This document shows positions 7,433 to 15,408 of a stretch of 32,485 nucleotides of DNA, piece after piece. The notes beneath the pieces were generated by a model. It worked only from the letters and a program-made list of their open reading frames with translations, had not been told where the DNA came from and did not search any database. Location of the stretch: NCBI GenBank assembly GCA_025456085.1, contig JALOLF010000029.1:1-32485 (forward strand). Reading direction: 5' to 3'. This DNA is from Acidimicrobiales bacterium. GTDB lineage: Bacteria; Actinomycetota; Acidimicrobiia; Acidimicrobiales; Acidimicrobilacustridaceae. A program made the position numbers and the translations under genes. Each line of letters opens with the position of its first letter. Positions within the stretch are counted from its first letter, which is position 1.

Positions 7433-8338
7433 ATGGCGAGGTTGTGCGAGGGGCGCGTGTGCATCGTCACCGGCGCGGGTCGGGGCATCGGGCGGGAGCA
7501 CGCCCTCATGCTCGCCGCGCACGGCGCCAAGGTCGTGGTCAACGACCTGGGTGGGTCGATGGACGGGGAGGGCGCCTCGGTCGGTCCCGCCCAACTGGTG
7601 GTCGACGAGATCGCGGCGCTCGGTGGACAAGGCGTGGCCAACACCGACGACATCTCGGAATGGGCCGGTGCCGAGCGCCTGGTGGCCCAGGCCGTTGACG
7701 CCTTCGGGCGCCTCGACGTGCTGGTCAACAACGCCGGCATCCTGCGCGACCGGATGCTGGTGAACATGACCGAGGCCGAGTGGGACGCCGTCATCACGGT
7801 GCACCTCAAGGGCACCGCCGGCCCGTCCCACTTCGCCGCCAACCACTGGCGGGACCGCTCCAAGGCGGGTGAGGACGTCGTGGGTCGCATCATCAACACC
7901 AGCTCCCCGTCGGGCATCTACGGCAATCCGGGCCAGACCAACTACGGCGCGGCCAAGGCCGGCATCGCCGCCTTCACGGTCATCGCCGCCCTGGAGCTGG
8001 CCCGCTACGGGGTGACCGTCAACGCCATCGCGCCCGCCGCCCTGACCCGCATGACCGAGAACCTGGGCATGGGGCAGGCCTCGGAGGAGGCCAGGGCGCA
8101 GATGGCGCCCCGCTGGATCGCCCCCATCATCACCTGGCTGGCCAGCACGGAGTCCACCCCGGTGACCGGGCGGGTGTTCGACGTCTCCGGCCGGGCCCTG
8201 TCGGTGTCGGAGGGTTGGCACCGTGGGCCCACGGCTGATCCCGTGGACGACCCCGAGAAGTTGGGTCCGCTCGTGCTCGACCTCGTCTCCCGGGCCCGCC
8301 CCAATGCCGACATGTTCGGCCACGACCGCACCGACTGA
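7433..8338 (+). CDS. SDR-family (3R)-hydroxyacyl-CoA dehydrogenase-like protein
   Basis: 301 residues; NAD(P)-dependent short-chain dehydrogenase. The Rossmann glycine motif TGAGRGIG is at 13-20, NNAG at 99-102, and the catalytic Ser158-Tyr171-Lys175 set in NTSSPSGIYGNPGQTNYGAAK. The long 'VNDLGGSMDGEG' loop, the 'HWRDRSKAGEDVVGRIINTSS' insertion and the C-terminal extension match the dehydrogenase part of peroxisomal-type multifunctional enzyme 2 and of actinobacterial 17-beta-HSD/Hsd4A-like proteins, so the likely reaction is oxidation of a (3R)-hydroxyacyl-CoA to a 3-ketoacyl-CoA. The next gene, 17 bases on, is the matching hydratase. Start at ATG 7433 with a strong ribosome binding site. 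The substrate (straight, branched or steroid side chain) cannot be decided from this window. Confidence 0.88.
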   Translation: MARLCEGRVCIVTGAGRGIGREHALMLAAHGAKVVVNDLGGSMDGEGASVGPAQLVVDEIAALGGQGVANTDDISEWAGAERLVAQAVDAFGRLDVLVNNAGILRDRMLVNMTEAEWDAVITVHLKGTAGPSHFAANHWRDRSKAGEDVVGRIINTSSPSGIYGNPGQTNYGAAKAGIAAFTVIAALELARYGVTVNAIAPAALTRMTENLGMGQASEEARAQMAPRWIAPIITWLASTESTPVTGRVFDVSGRALSVSEGWHRGPTADPVDDPEKLGPLVLDLVSRARPNADMFGHDRTD

Positions 8339-8355
8339 CCCGAGAGAGGTCCGCC

Positions 8356-9198
8356 ATGCCCATCGATCCGTCCGCCGTCGGCCTGCGCAGCGAGCCAACG
8401 GAGCACTCCTGGACCTCCCGGGACGCCATCATCTACGCGCTGGGTGTCGGCGCCGGCACCGACGAGCTGGCCTTCACCACGGAGAACACCTCCGGCGTGC
8501 CCCAACAGGTGCTGCCCACGATGGCGGTCGTGCTCGGGGTCGGCGGCTTCAGCGTCATGGGTCGCATCGGCTCGTTCAACCCGGCGATGCTGGTGCACGG
8601 CGAGCAGGCGACGGAGCTGTACGGCCCGATCCCCGTCGAGGGCACCGTCAGCACCGTGGGCGAGGTGGCCGGCATCTACGACAAGGGCAAGGGCGCGCTC
8701 GTGGTGCTGGAGCTGACCTCCACCGACGTCGCCACCGGTGACGTGCTCTTCAAGAACCGCATGTCGGCGTTCATCCGGGGCGAGGGTGGTTGGGGAGGCG
8801 ACCGAGGACCGTCCGGCCCGCAGAACGAGGCCCCCGACCGGGACCCCGATCACGTCGTCACCTACACCACCCGGCCGGACCAGGCCCTCCTGTACCGGCT
8901 GTCGGGCGACCGCAACCCGCTCCACAGCGACCCCGCCTTCGCCGCCATGGGCGGTTTCGACCGGCCCATCCTGCACGGGCTGTGCACCTACGGGTTCACC
9001 GGTCGCGCGCTGTTGCACGCCCTCTGCGGCGGGGATCCGACCCGGTTCCGCTCCCTGCAGGGCCGCTTCACGTCACCGGTCTTCCCCGGTGAGAACCTCA
9101 CCGTGCAGATGTGGCTCGACGGCGATGGCGCGGTGTTCCGGACCTGTGGCTCCGACGGCCGGGTCGTGCTCGACAGCGGGCGCTTCGTCGCCGGCTGA
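8356..9198 (+). CDS. MaoC-family (R)-specific enoyl-CoA hydratase 2
   Basis: 280 residues with a double hot-dog layout: a degenerate N-terminal MaoC_dehydrat_N-like half (about 10-140) and a catalytic C-terminal half. The hydratase-2 signature is complete at about 180-205: YRLSGDRNPLHSDPAFAAMGG, in which Asp and His of GDRNPLH are the catalytic pair, followed by RPILHGLCTYGF. It would hydrate a trans-2-enoyl-CoA to a (3R)-hydroxyacyl-CoA, the substrate of the preceding SDR. Together the two genes equal the two core activities of eukaryotic MFE-2, encoded separately. Start at ATG 8356 with GAGAGG upstream. Similar mycobacterial proteins include HtdY and Hsd4B-type hydratases of fatty acid and sterol side-chain breakdown; which applies here is open. 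Confidence 0.9.
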   Translation: MPIDPSAVGLRSEPTEHSWTSRDAIIYALGVGAGTDELAFTTENTSGVPQQVLPTMAVVLGVGGFSVMGRIGSFNPAMLVHGEQATELYGPIPVEGTVSTVGEVAGIYDKGKGALVVLELTSTDVATGDVLFKNRMSAFIRGEGGWGGDRGPSGPQNEAPDRDPDHVVTYTTRPDQALLYRLSGDRNPLHSDPAFAAMGGFDRPILHGLCTYGFTGRALLHALCGGDPTRFRSLQGRFTSPVFPGENLTVQMWLDGDGAVFRTCGSDGRVVLDSGRFVAG

Positions 9199-9239
9199 GC
9201 ACCTGCGTCCGGGCGGCTCGTCGAAGGTCGCCCACCCAC

Positions 9240-9245
9240 TAGCGT
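9240..9245 (+). promoter_or_regulatory. Candidate -10 element (TAGCGT) for the Ddn-like gene
   Basis: TAGCGT lies in the 108-base gap after the MaoC gene. A transcript starting near 9253 would have a leader of about 54 bases containing GGGAGCGAAG just before ATG 9307. This suggests the oxidoreductase gene can be transcribed separately from the SDR-MaoC pair. Confidence 0.35.
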
Positions 9246-9306
9246 CATCGGCGCCCCGTGTGCCGGGCCGGGGCGTGCTCACCTCCGTGTCCGGCCGGGA
9301 GCGAAG

Positions 9307-9726
9307 ATGTCCGACGTCGACTTCAACGAGTGGAACACGCAGATCATCGCCGAGTTCCGGGCCAACGCCGGCAAGGTCGGCGGACCCTTCGAGGGCGCGC
9401 CGATGGTGCTCGTCACCCACCGCGGCGCGAAGACGGGGATCGAGCGCACGACGCCGTTGATGTACCTGCCGGAAGGCGACGCCATGGTGGTGTTCGCCTC
9501 CAAGGCGGGTGCCCCGACGAACCCCGACTGGTACCACAACCTCCTCGCCAATCCCGAGGCCACCGCGGAGGTCGGCACCGAGACCCTGACCGTGCGGGCC
9601 CGGGTTGCCGAGGGCGCCGAGCGCGACGAGCTGTGGGAGCGCCAGAAGCAGGCCTACCCGCAGTTCCAGGGGTACGAGGACGCCACCGACCGGGTCATCC
9701 CCGTGGTCGTGCTCGAGCGCGCCTGA
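9307..9726 (+). CDS. Deazaflavin (F420)-dependent nitroreductase/oxidoreductase, Ddn-like
   Basis: 139 residues, the usual length of the F420H2-dependent split-barrel family that includes mycobacterial Ddn. Family features seen are LVTHRGAKTGIERTTPLMYL, AGAPTNPDWYHNLLANPEA and the C-terminal RVIPVVVLER; the RGAKTG segment corresponds to the region that contacts F420 phosphates in known structures. Expected role: reduction of a quinone or other electrophile with F420H2. It lies after the SDR-MaoC pair but has its own candidate promoter. It ends 28 bases before the convergent nucS stop. Cofactor use is inferred from family membership, not shown by the sequence itself. Confidence 0.88.
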   Translation: MSDVDFNEWNTQIIAEFRANAGKVGGPFEGAPMVLVTHRGAKTGIERTTPLMYLPEGDAMVVFASKAGAPTNPDWYHNLLANPEATAEVGTETLTVRARVAEGAERDELWERQKQAYPQFQGYEDATDRVIPVVVLERA

Positions 9727-9754
9727 CGACGGGGTCGACGCCGACGCCTGCGGA

Positions 9755-10414
9755 TCAGAACAGGCGCAGCTCGTCGCGCTCGATGCCCCGCAGGTCGTCG
9801 TAGTCGACCTCCACCCAGTCGATGGAGCGGGCCTGGGCCAGCACCCGGGCCTGGGGCTTGACCACCTGGGCCACGAAGATGCCGCGCACCGGGCGCAGCA
9901 TCGGGTCCCGGTCGAGGCGCTCGAGGTACCGGGCCAGCTGCTCGACCCCGTCGATCTCGCCCCGGCGCTTGACCTCCACCGCCACGGCGTTGCCGGCCGC
10001 ATCCCGGCACAGCAGGTCGACGGGACCGATGTCGGTGGGGTACTCGCGGCGCACCAGCGTCAGGCCCTCCGCGATGCGGGCGGGTGCCGCCGCCAGCAGC
10101 TCCTGCAGATGGGCCTCCACGCCGTCCTTGCGCAGACCGGGATCCACGCCCAGCTCGTGCACCGCCTCGGCGAGCACCTCCTCGAGGGTGATGGTGAGCG
10201 TCTCGCCCTTGGGGTTGGTCACCACCCAGCGGTCCGCTTCCTCGACCAGGCGGTTGGGCGCGTTCATCCAGTTGAGGGGCTTGTAGGCGCCGCCGTCGGC
10301 GTGCACCGCCACACAGCCGTCGGCCTTCACCATGATGAGCCGCACGGCCGACGGGAGGTGCGCCGCGAGACGGCCCTCGTAGTCGACCGAGCAGCGGGCG
10401 ATCACCAGACGCAT
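9755..10414 (-). CDS. nucS: Mismatch-specific endonuclease EndoMS/NucS
   Basis: 219 residues. Cleaves both strands at mismatches and provides the non-canonical mismatch repair of actinobacteria that lack MutS/MutL. The N-terminal DNA-binding domain (about 1-110) precedes a RecB-like nuclease domain with Asp133 (PVDLL), Glu147 and Lys149 (AVEVKRRGE). The C-terminus ends ERDELRLF; a terminal LRLF-type motif is the clamp-binding element reported for bacterial EndoMS, so interaction with the beta sliding clamp is likely. Start at ATG 10414: TATCGT lies exactly 7 bases upstream with no Shine-Dalgarno, and the protein begins with the family's [16 protein letters not shown]. The frame stays open far upstream through the neighbouring kinase gene, but that is out-of-frame sequence. 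The upstream kinase gene is on the same strand and ends 35 bases before nucS starts. Confidence 0.95.
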   Translation of the reverse strand: MRLVIARCSVDYEGRLAAHLPSAVRLIMVKADGCVAVHADGGAYKPLNWMNAPNRLVEEADRWVVTNPKGETLTITLEEVLAEAVHELGVDPGLRKDGVEAHLQELLAAAPARIAEGLTLVRREYPTDIGPVDLLCRDAAGNAVAVEVKRRGEIDGVEQLARYLERLDRDPMLRPVRGIFVAQVVKPQARVLAQARSIDWVEVDYDDLRGIERDELRLF

Positions 10415-10421
10415 CCGGGCG

Positions 10422-10427
10422 ACGATA
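10422..10427 (-). promoter_or_regulatory. Candidate -10 element (TATCGT) for nucS
   Basis: On the minus strand TATCGT, then 7 bases, then ATG 10414. It lies in the 35-base gap after the kinase gene, so nucS may be transcribed on its own as a leaderless message. Confidence 0.5.
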
Positions 10428-10449
10428 CCCGTCCGGCGCGTCGGCCCGT

Positions 10450-12381
10450 TCAGGAGCGGGAGCGGCGACGCCGGCGACGGCGTCGGTGCTCCTCGCGGTC
10501 GGCCAGGCGGGTGCGGATGAGCTCGCGACGTTCCTGGAGCTCGGCGTAGGTGAGCTGGTCGGTGTCCACCTCCACCCCGAAGCTGCCCTTGATCCCGGTC
10601 ATGTCCAGCTCGTAGGTCCGGGGGTCGATGCCCACGTCGGCGGCGATGCGCTCGCCGTGGCGTTCGGCCATGTAGAGCGAGATGTGGGCGATCTCGGCGA
10701 AGAGGTCGAGATCGGGTGCCAGCGAGGAGATGGCTCCGTCCACGAAGACCAGGTTCTTCACGAACAGCATGAGCTCCTTGGGCATCCGGGCGCCGTAGCC
10801 CAGCAGCAGCTTGGTGACCCGCTGGATCTCGTGGACCATCTCGTCCTGGGTCAGCGTCGTCGGGTCGATCGGCGGGGCGTCGAGTCCGAGATCGACGACG
10901 ACCTGGTCCAGGTCGGTGTCGGGGGGCAGGGCGCCCAGGTCGCGGAAGGCGGCGAGCTGGTTGCGCACGTCGTTCATGCTGGCCCCGACGAGCAGGCGCA
11001 GGAAGGCGTTGCGCCGTCGCTCGTCCATGCGCCCGGTGATGCCGAAGTCGAGCAGGGCCACCCGGCTGTCGGGCAGCACGAACAGGTTCCCGCCGTGGAG
11101 GTCGCCGTGGAAGACGCCGTAGAGCATGGCGCCCTCCATGAAGCCGATCATGCCGGTGCGCACGACCTGCTTGGTGTCGACCCCTGCAGCCCGCATGCCC
11201 TCGACGTCGTGGAAGGCGAAGCCCTCGAGCCGCTCCATGACCAGCACCCGGGGGGTCACGAGCTCGGGGTGGGGGCGGGGGATGACGTAGCCGCGCTGGT
11301 CGAGCTCGGCGAAGATCCGGGCGACGTCCAGCATGTTCTGGGCCTCGAGGCGGAAGTCGAGCTCCTCGGTGATGGTCTCCGCGAACAGCTCCACCAACGC
11401 GGGCGGGTTGGCCAGGGCGGCCACCGGGATGCGCCCGACCAGGAACGGGGCCAGCCAGGCCATGACCTTGAGGTCGGCATGGACCCGTTCGCGCACCGAC
11501 GGGCGCTGCACCTTGACCACGACCGGCTCGCCGCTGCGCAACGTGCCGGCGTGCACCTGGGCGATGGACGCCGCGGCCAGCGGGGTGTGCTCGAGGTGGG
11601 CGAAGACCTCTTCCAGGGGTCGGCCGAGGTCCTCCTCGATGACCTGGCGGACGTGGCTGAAGGGCTCGGCGGGGACCTGGTCGCGGCACTTCTTGAACTC
11701 GAACACCAGCTCCTCGGGGAAGAGGCCTTCGCCCGAGGAGATGATCTGGGCCAGCTTGATGTAGGTCGGCCCGAGGTGCTCGGCGCCGTGGCGCAGGCGC
11801 CGGGACAGGTCGGCGCGGGAGGCCCGACCACCTCGACGACGGGCGCCGACGGCCCACAGCCCGAGGCCCGTGGCCAGGTGCCGAGACACCGTGAACACCC
11901 GCGTGCCCGACGGGAACCGGCGAGGACGGACCAGGTCGGGGATCTCGTGCCGGGTCACCCAGCGCACGGCGTCGACGGAGCGGCGCCAGGTCATGGTGCC
12001 CGGATCGACGATCCAGGGTGGGGTGTCGGAGAAGGACCCGATGGCCAGGTCGGCGGGTGGGCCAGCGTCCCCGGTGGGGCCCTGCGGTGGGGTGGACGCG
12101 CCCGCGTCGGCTGCCTTCCGGGTTCGCGGCGCCTTCTTGGCGGCGGGGGCCTTCTTGGCGGCGGGGGCCTTCCTGGTGGCAGCGGTCTTCTCGGTTGCAG
12201 GCGTCTTCCTGGTGGCAGCGGTCTTCTTGGTGGCAGGCGTCTTCCTCGCCGCCGTCGCCCGCTTCGGGGCCGAGCGCTTCGTCGCTGCCGGCTCGGCCGG
12301 CGCGGTGCCGGCCACTGGAGGTTCGGGAGCGGGTTCCCCGGCCTGGGTGGGAGGAACCTGTGGGTCGGAGCGATCGGCCAT
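10450..12381 (-). CDS. UbiB/ABC1/AarF-type atypical kinase with histone-like basic N-terminal tail
   Basis: 643 residues. The kinase core (about 195-500) shows the family hallmarks: a KxGQ-type motif in the form KLAQ (Lys209-Gln212), the Ala-rich nucleotide loop [11 protein letters not shown] (267-277), Lys290 in VVVKVQRP, the catalytic-loop segment HGDLHGGN (425-432) and the metal-binding DFG (445-447). UbiB-family proteins are ATPases linked to isoprenoid-quinone or lipid metabolism; the true substrate is unknown. Two features are unusual: residues about 35-91 form Lys/Arg/Ala/Thr/Pro repeats (units like AATRKTPAT and KKAPAA) resembling bacterial histone H1-like tails, and the protein ends in a run of Arg ([11 protein letters not shown]). 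Two C-terminal transmembrane helices common in the family are not evident. Start at ATG 12381, with TAGACT 9 bases upstream. Confidence 0.9.
   Translation of the reverse strand: MADRSDPQVPPTQAGEPAPEPPVAGTAPAEPAATKRSAPKRATAARKTPATKKTAATRKTPATEKTAATRKAPAAKKAPAAKKAPRTRKAADAGASTPPQGPTGDAGPPADLAIGSFSDTPPWIVDPGTMTWRRSVDAVRWVTRHEIPDLVRPRRFPSGTRVFTVSRHLATGLGLWAVGARRRGGRASRADLSRRLRHGAEHLGPTYIKLAQIISSGEGLFPEELVFEFKKCRDQVPAEPFSHVRQVIEEDLGRPLEEVFAHLEHTPLAAASIAQVHAGTLRSGEPVVVKVQRPSVRERVHADLKVMAWLAPFLVGRIPVAALANPPALVELFAETITEELDFRLEAQNMLDVARIFAELDQRGYVIPRPHPELVTPRVLVMERLEGFAFHDVEGMRAAGVDTKQVVRTGMIGFMEGAMLYGVFHGDLHGGNLFVLPDSRVALLDFGITGRMDERRRNAFLRLLVGASMNDVRNQLAAFRDLGALPPDTDLDQVVVDLGLDAPPIDPTTLTQDEMVHEIQRVTKLLLGYGARMPKELMLFVKNLVFVDGAISSLAPDLDLFAEIAHISLYMAERHGERIAADVGIDPRTYELDMTGIKGSFGVEVDTDQLTYAELQERRELIRTRLADREEHRRRRRRRRSRS
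12112..12279 (-). repeat. Degenerate Lys/Ala/Pro/Thr coding repeats in the UbiB-type kinase
   Basis: Codes residues about 35-90. At DNA level the best-preserved pair of units is an 18-base direct repeat (GGCCTTCTTGGCGGCGGG, plus strand) around 12130-12165, followed by more diverged copies. Repeat number is likely to vary between strains. Confidence 0.7.
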
Positions 12382-12390
12382 GTCGGGACG

Positions 12391-12396
12391 AGTCTA
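12391..12396 (-). promoter_or_regulatory. Candidate -10 element (TAGACT) for the UbiB-type kinase
   Basis: On the minus strand TAGACT, then 9 bases, then ATG 12381. It belongs to the 95-base divergent gap shared with the CoA transferase. Confidence 0.4.
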
Positions 12397-12463
12397 CGGT
12401 CCGGCGTGGGCGGTCCCCGTCCCCGGCGGCAGGCAGAGGCCGGCCCCGTCGGGACCGGGGCCC

Positions 12464-12469
12464 TACAGT
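12464..12469 (+). promoter_or_regulatory. Candidate -10 element (TACAGT) for the CoA transferase
   Basis: TACAGT is followed by exactly 7 bases and GTG 12477. The element overlaps another in-frame GTG at 12468, so the promoter position argues for 12477 as the true, leaderless start. Confidence 0.5.
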
Positions 12470-12476
12470 GGCGGCC

Positions 12477-13712
12477 GTGCTGGAGGGGTATCGCGTCGTG
12501 GAGCTGGGTGTCTGGGTGGCCGGCCCCAGCGCGGCGGCCATCCTGGCCGACTGGGGTGCCGACGTCGTGAAGGTCGAGCCGCCGGCGGGTGACCCGATGC
12601 GGCGCATGTTCCAGGTGATCGTGGGTCACGGCCAACCGGAGTCGCCGCCGTTCGATCTCGACAACCGGGGCAAGCGCGGCCTGGTGCTCGACCTGACGAC
12701 GGACGCCGGGCGGGAGGTGATGGAGCGGTTGCTCGCCACGGCGGACGTGTTCGTGACCAATCTGCGCCCGGAAGCCGTCACGCGCCTGGGTCTTGGTCAC
12801 GCCGAGGTGCTGGCCCGCCACCCCCGGCTCGTCTACGCCAGCCTCACGGGCTACGGCCTCGACGGTTCCGACGCCGGCCGGCCCGGCTACGACGTCGGGG
12901 GGTTCTGGGCCCGTACCGGGGTGGCCGCGACCCTCGCGCCGCAGGACCAGGCGCCCCCCATGATCCGGGGCGGCTTCGGCGACCACATCACCGGCATCAC
13001 CACGTTGGCCGGCGTCCTCGGCGCGCTGCTCGAGCGCGAGCGGACCGGTCGGGGTCAGCTCGTCGAGACCTCGCTGTTGCGCACCGGCATCTACTGCCTC
13101 GGCTGGGATCTGGGCATCCAGGCCCGGTACGGCAGGTTGGCCCCGCCCGTGCCGCGCACCCGGGAGATCAACCCACTGGTCAACTGCTACCGCACGGCCG
13201 ACGGACACTGGCTCTGGCTGCTCGGCGTGGAGGCCGACCGACATTTCCCCAAGCTGGCCCGGGCCCTGGGCCGCGAGGATCTGCTGGACGACGAGCGCTT
13301 CGCCACCGCCCGCGGCCGCCGCAAGAACGCCGAGGTGGTCATCGCGGAGCTCGACGCGGCCTTCGCCCGTCTGACGCGTGACGAGGCCGTGGCGGCGCTC
13401 GACCGCGAGGACATGTGGTGGGCGCCGGTGCAGCAGCCCGCCGACGTGCTCGAGGATCCCCAGGCCATCGCGGCCGGTGCCTTCGTGGACGTGCCTGCCG
13501 GCCCGGTTGCACCGGCCCACCGGGCGGTGGCCACCCCGATCTCCTTCCCCGGCGCCGACCTACCCCCGCCCCGGCCGGCACCCGCCCTCGGCGAGCACGG
13601 CGACGACGTCCTGGCCGAGTTGGGCTACGACGCCCGCGAGCGGGCCGAGCTGCGTCGCGCCGGCGTGCTGGGCCGGTCGGAGGGCGGCGAAGGCGCCGAG
13701 GCCTCGCGATAG
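12477..13712 (+). CDS. Family III (CaiB/BaiF, formyl-CoA transferase-like) CoA transferase
   Basis: 411 residues from GTG 12477 (414 from GTG 12468). Moves CoA between carboxylic acids through an enzyme-bound acyl anhydride. Seen: the N-terminal [17 protein letters not shown] followed by [13 protein letters not shown], which binds CoA in this family; [11 protein letters not shown]; and Asp169 in [10 protein letters not shown], aligning with the catalytic Asp of formyl-CoA transferase. C-terminal [13 protein letters not shown] and a '[13 protein letters not shown]' segment are also typical. The full open frame extends upstream only as antisense to the kinase tail. Neighbours handle acyl-CoA substrates (convergent enoyl-CoA hydratase 40 bases away), so it probably activates an organic acid for degradation; the acid is unknown. 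Confidence 0.92.
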   Translation: MLEGYRVVELGVWVAGPSAAAILADWGADVVKVEPPAGDPMRRMFQVIVGHGQPESPPFDLDNRGKRGLVLDLTTDAGREVMERLLATADVFVTNLRPEAVTRLGLGHAEVLARHPRLVYASLTGYGLDGSDAGRPGYDVGGFWARTGVAATLAPQDQAPPMIRGGFGDHITGITTLAGVLGALLERERTGRGQLVETSLLRTGIYCLGWDLGIQARYGRLAPPVPRTREINPLVNCYRTADGHWLWLLGVEADRHFPKLARALGREDLLDDERFATARGRRKNAEVVIAELDAAFARLTRDEAVAALDREDMWWAPVQQPADVLEDPQAIAAGAFVDVPAGPVAPAHRAVATPISFPGADLPPPRPAPALGEHGDDVLAELGYDARERAELRRAGVLGRSEGGEGAEASR

Positions 13713-13714
13713 GC

Positions 13715-13738
13715 GCCGGTCCCGGCCCCGGCACCGGC
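13715..13738. terminator. Possible bidirectional terminator hairpin
   Basis: GCCGGT and ACCGGC form a 6-bp stem around a 12-base GC-rich loop that is itself partly self-complementary. It lies between the convergent CoA transferase and enoyl-CoA hydratase stops. There is no T-run, and in DNA this GC-rich such a dyad can occur by chance. Confidence 0.25.
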
Positions 13739-13752
13739 CGCTGCGTCGGGCC

Positions 13753-14568
13753 TCAGCCGAAGCGGGGCGGGCGCTTCTCGGTGAGCGCCGCTACGCCCTC
13801 GGCGAAGTCGGGCTCGCGCATCATCTCCTCGAGCAGGGCCTCGGCTTCACGCACCGAGGTGCCCACGTCGCGGTGCAGATCCGTGTACACCTGCCGCTTG
13901 GTCTCGGCCAGCGACCGCGGGGCGACGCGCTCGGCGAGGTCGCGGGCGTAGGCCAACGTCGCCGGCAGCACCTCCTCGGGCGGGTGCACCTGGTTCACCA
14001 GGCCCAGCTCGAGGGCTTCCTCGGCCTGCACGACCCGGCTCGACAGCAGCAGGTCCATGGCGCGACCCACGCCGATCAGGCGCGGCAGCAGCCACGACAG
14101 GCCGTACTCGGCTGGCAGGTTGAGACGCCCGTGGGCGGTGGTGAGCTTGGCGCCCGCAGCCGCGAACCGCAGGTCGCAGTAGCAGGCCAGCACCAGGCCC
14201 ACGCCCGCGGCCGCGCCGTTGACGGCGGCGATGACCGGTTTGGTGAGACCGAAGTGGAAGGCGAAGCTGGCGTCGAACTCGGCTCGAACACCGAACCCCG
14301 GTCGAGCCAGGTCGTCGGGCGTCCCGGGGTCGTAGCCGCCCTTGGCGACGTGCCCTTCGAGGGCGGCGCTGTCGGCGCCGGCGCAGAAGCCGCGCCCGGC
14401 GCCGGTGACCACCACCACGCGGACCTCCTCGGCCCGCTCGGCCTGCTCGAGTGCCCACCGGTACTCGGTGTGCATCCGGCCGGTCCACGCGTTCAGGCGG
14501 TGGGGCCGGTCGAGGGTGACGAGCGCCACCGGCCCGTCGAGCTCGTAGCGGATGGCGCCGAGCTCCAC
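13753..14568 (-). CDS. Enoyl-CoA hydratase/isomerase family (crotonase) protein
   Basis: 271 residues from GTG 14568. Crotonase fold: substrate-binding GRGFCAGADSAAL (about 58-70), the oxyanion-hole segment KPVIAAVNGAAAGVGLVLACYCDLRFAA (split around Gly-rich positions 118-124), and LPAEYGLSWLLPRLIG (151-166) with Glu154 at the place where an active-site acid is expected. Likely hydration of a 2-enoyl-CoA, though the crotonase family is catalytically diverse and the '(A)E-x-GLSWLLPR' subgroup is not well characterised. Its start lies 3 bases after the stop of the upstream phosphatase gene, so it is probably translated from the same message. The combination with a cysQ-like gene may be only positional. 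Confidence 0.88.
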   Translation of the reverse strand: MELGAIRYELDGPVALVTLDRPHRLNAWTGRMHTEYRWALEQAERAEEVRVVVVTGAGRGFCAGADSAALEGHVAKGGYDPGTPDDLARPGFGVRAEFDASFAFHFGLTKPVIAAVNGAAAGVGLVLACYCDLRFAAAGAKLTTAHGRLNLPAEYGLSWLLPRLIGVGRAMDLLLSSRVVQAEEALELGLVNQVHPPEEVLPATLAYARDLAERVAPRSLAETKRQVYTDLHRDVGTSVREAEALLEEMMREPDFAEGVAALTEKRPPRFG

Positions 14569-14571
14569 CGT

Positions 14572-15324
14572 TCAGCCCTCGAAGCCACGCAGGGCGTCGA
14601 GCACCCCGTCGGTCAGCTCGGGCCGACACACCAGGAGGTCGGGCAGGTACGGGTCGGCGTTGTTGTACCGCAGCGATGTCCCGTCGAGGCGCGACACGTG
14701 CAGGCCGGCGGCGGCTGCGACCGCCACCGGGGCGCACGAGTCCCACTCGTACTGCCCGCCCGAGTGGGCGTACACGTCGGCCTCCCCCCGCACGATGGCC
14801 ATGGCCTTGGCGCCGGCCGAGCCCAGCTCCACCAGTTCCCCACCGAGGGCCCGGGCCAGGAAGGTGGCCGCCGCGGGTGGCCGGGTGCGGCTCACGATCA
14901 GTCGGGGGGCGCCGGTCATCGGTGGCGGGGGAGGGGGCGGCTCGCCCGTGGCGTAGGTGACGCCGAGCGCAGGCAGCGCCACCGCGCCGGCGACGGGTCG
15001 TCCATCGACGGTCAGGGCCACGTGCACGGCCCAGTCCCAGCGGGGCGGCTCACCGAACTCGCGTGTTCCGTCGAGCGGATCGACGATCCACACCCGGGAG
15101 CGCTCGAGGCGAACCGGGTCGTCCCGGGCCTCCTCGCTGAGCACCGCATCACCGGCCGCGACCCGCTCGGCCAGCCCGGCGAGCAGCAGCTCGTTGGACC
15201 GGCGGTCGCCCTCGTCCTTCAGCGACCGGGGCTCGGCGCCCGCCGCGACGAGCTCTTCTCGCAGGGCGACGAGGAGCTCGCCGGCCCGTGTGGCCAGGTC
15301 GGCGGCCAGCCCGTGATCGTCCAT
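14572..15324 (-). CDS. cysQ: Inositol-monophosphatase superfamily; probable 3'(2'),5'-bisphosphate nucleotidase (CysQ-like)
   Basis: 250 residues. Lithium-sensitive-phosphatase-type fold with the two signature motifs: VWIVDPLDGTREF (79-90; metal-binding Asp82 and Asp85) and YEWDSCAPVAVA (192-203; Asp195), plus Glu64/Glu65 in LSEEA. The family includes inositol monophosphatases, fructose-1,6-bisphosphatases and PAP phosphatases. The divergent cysDNC genes 84 bases away make the CysQ role likely: hydrolysis of 3'-phosphoadenosine 5'-phosphate to AMP, clearing the by-product left when PAPS is used. A run of seven prolines (129-135) in a loop before MTGAPRLIVS is unusual. Start at ATG 15324; the upstream sequence has GACAAT and a purine-rich GGGAGCGACGAGG. 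It leads a two-gene unit with the crotonase gene. Confidence 0.85.
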   Translation of the reverse strand: MDDHGLAADLATRAGELLVALREELVAAGAEPRSLKDEGDRRSNELLLAGLAERVAAGDAVLSEEARDDPVRLERSRVWIVDPLDGTREFGEPPRWDWAVHVALTVDGRPVAGAVALPALGVTYATGEPPPPPPPMTGAPRLIVSRTRPPAAATFLARALGGELVELGSAGAKAMAIVRGEADVYAHSGGQYEWDSCAPVAVAAAAGLHVSRLDGTSLRYNNADPYLPDLLVCRPELTDGVLDALRGFEG

Positions 15325-15392
15325 CGTCGCCTCGTCGCTCCCAGATTGTCGACTTGATGAGTCAGCTTTTCACGCTGCGGTCCGCCGTACCC

Positions 15393-15398
15393 TACGCT
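15393..15398 (+). promoter_or_regulatory. Candidate -10 element (TACGCT) for cysD
   Basis: TACGCT followed by 10 bases and ATG 15409; a TTCACG 18 bases upstream could serve as a weak -35. The divergent 84-base gap with cysQ is noticeably AT-richer in its middle (15340-15372) than surrounding DNA, as expected of a control region. No regulator site was recognised. Confidence 0.4.
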
Positions 15399-15408
15399 TG
15401 GCGCCGCC

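Noticed and set aside
5679..7763. A 694-codon plus-strand open frame opposite the VanW gene
   Set aside because: Composition (Gly, Arg, His, Asp, Val) is that of antisense of a high-GC gene; no family resemblance, while the minus strand has clear VanW motifs.
10486..12570. A 694-codon plus-strand open frame opposite the UbiB-type kinase
   Set aside because: Antisense shadow: His/Gly/Asp-rich low-information protein; the kinase motifs are on the other strand.
9755..12607. A 950-codon minus-strand open frame running from nucS through the kinase region
   Set aside because: Only the last 219 codons read as protein of a known family. Upstream of ATG 10414 the frame is the kinase gene read out of frame (Arg/Pro/Gly-rich), and a -10 element lies directly before the nucS ATG.
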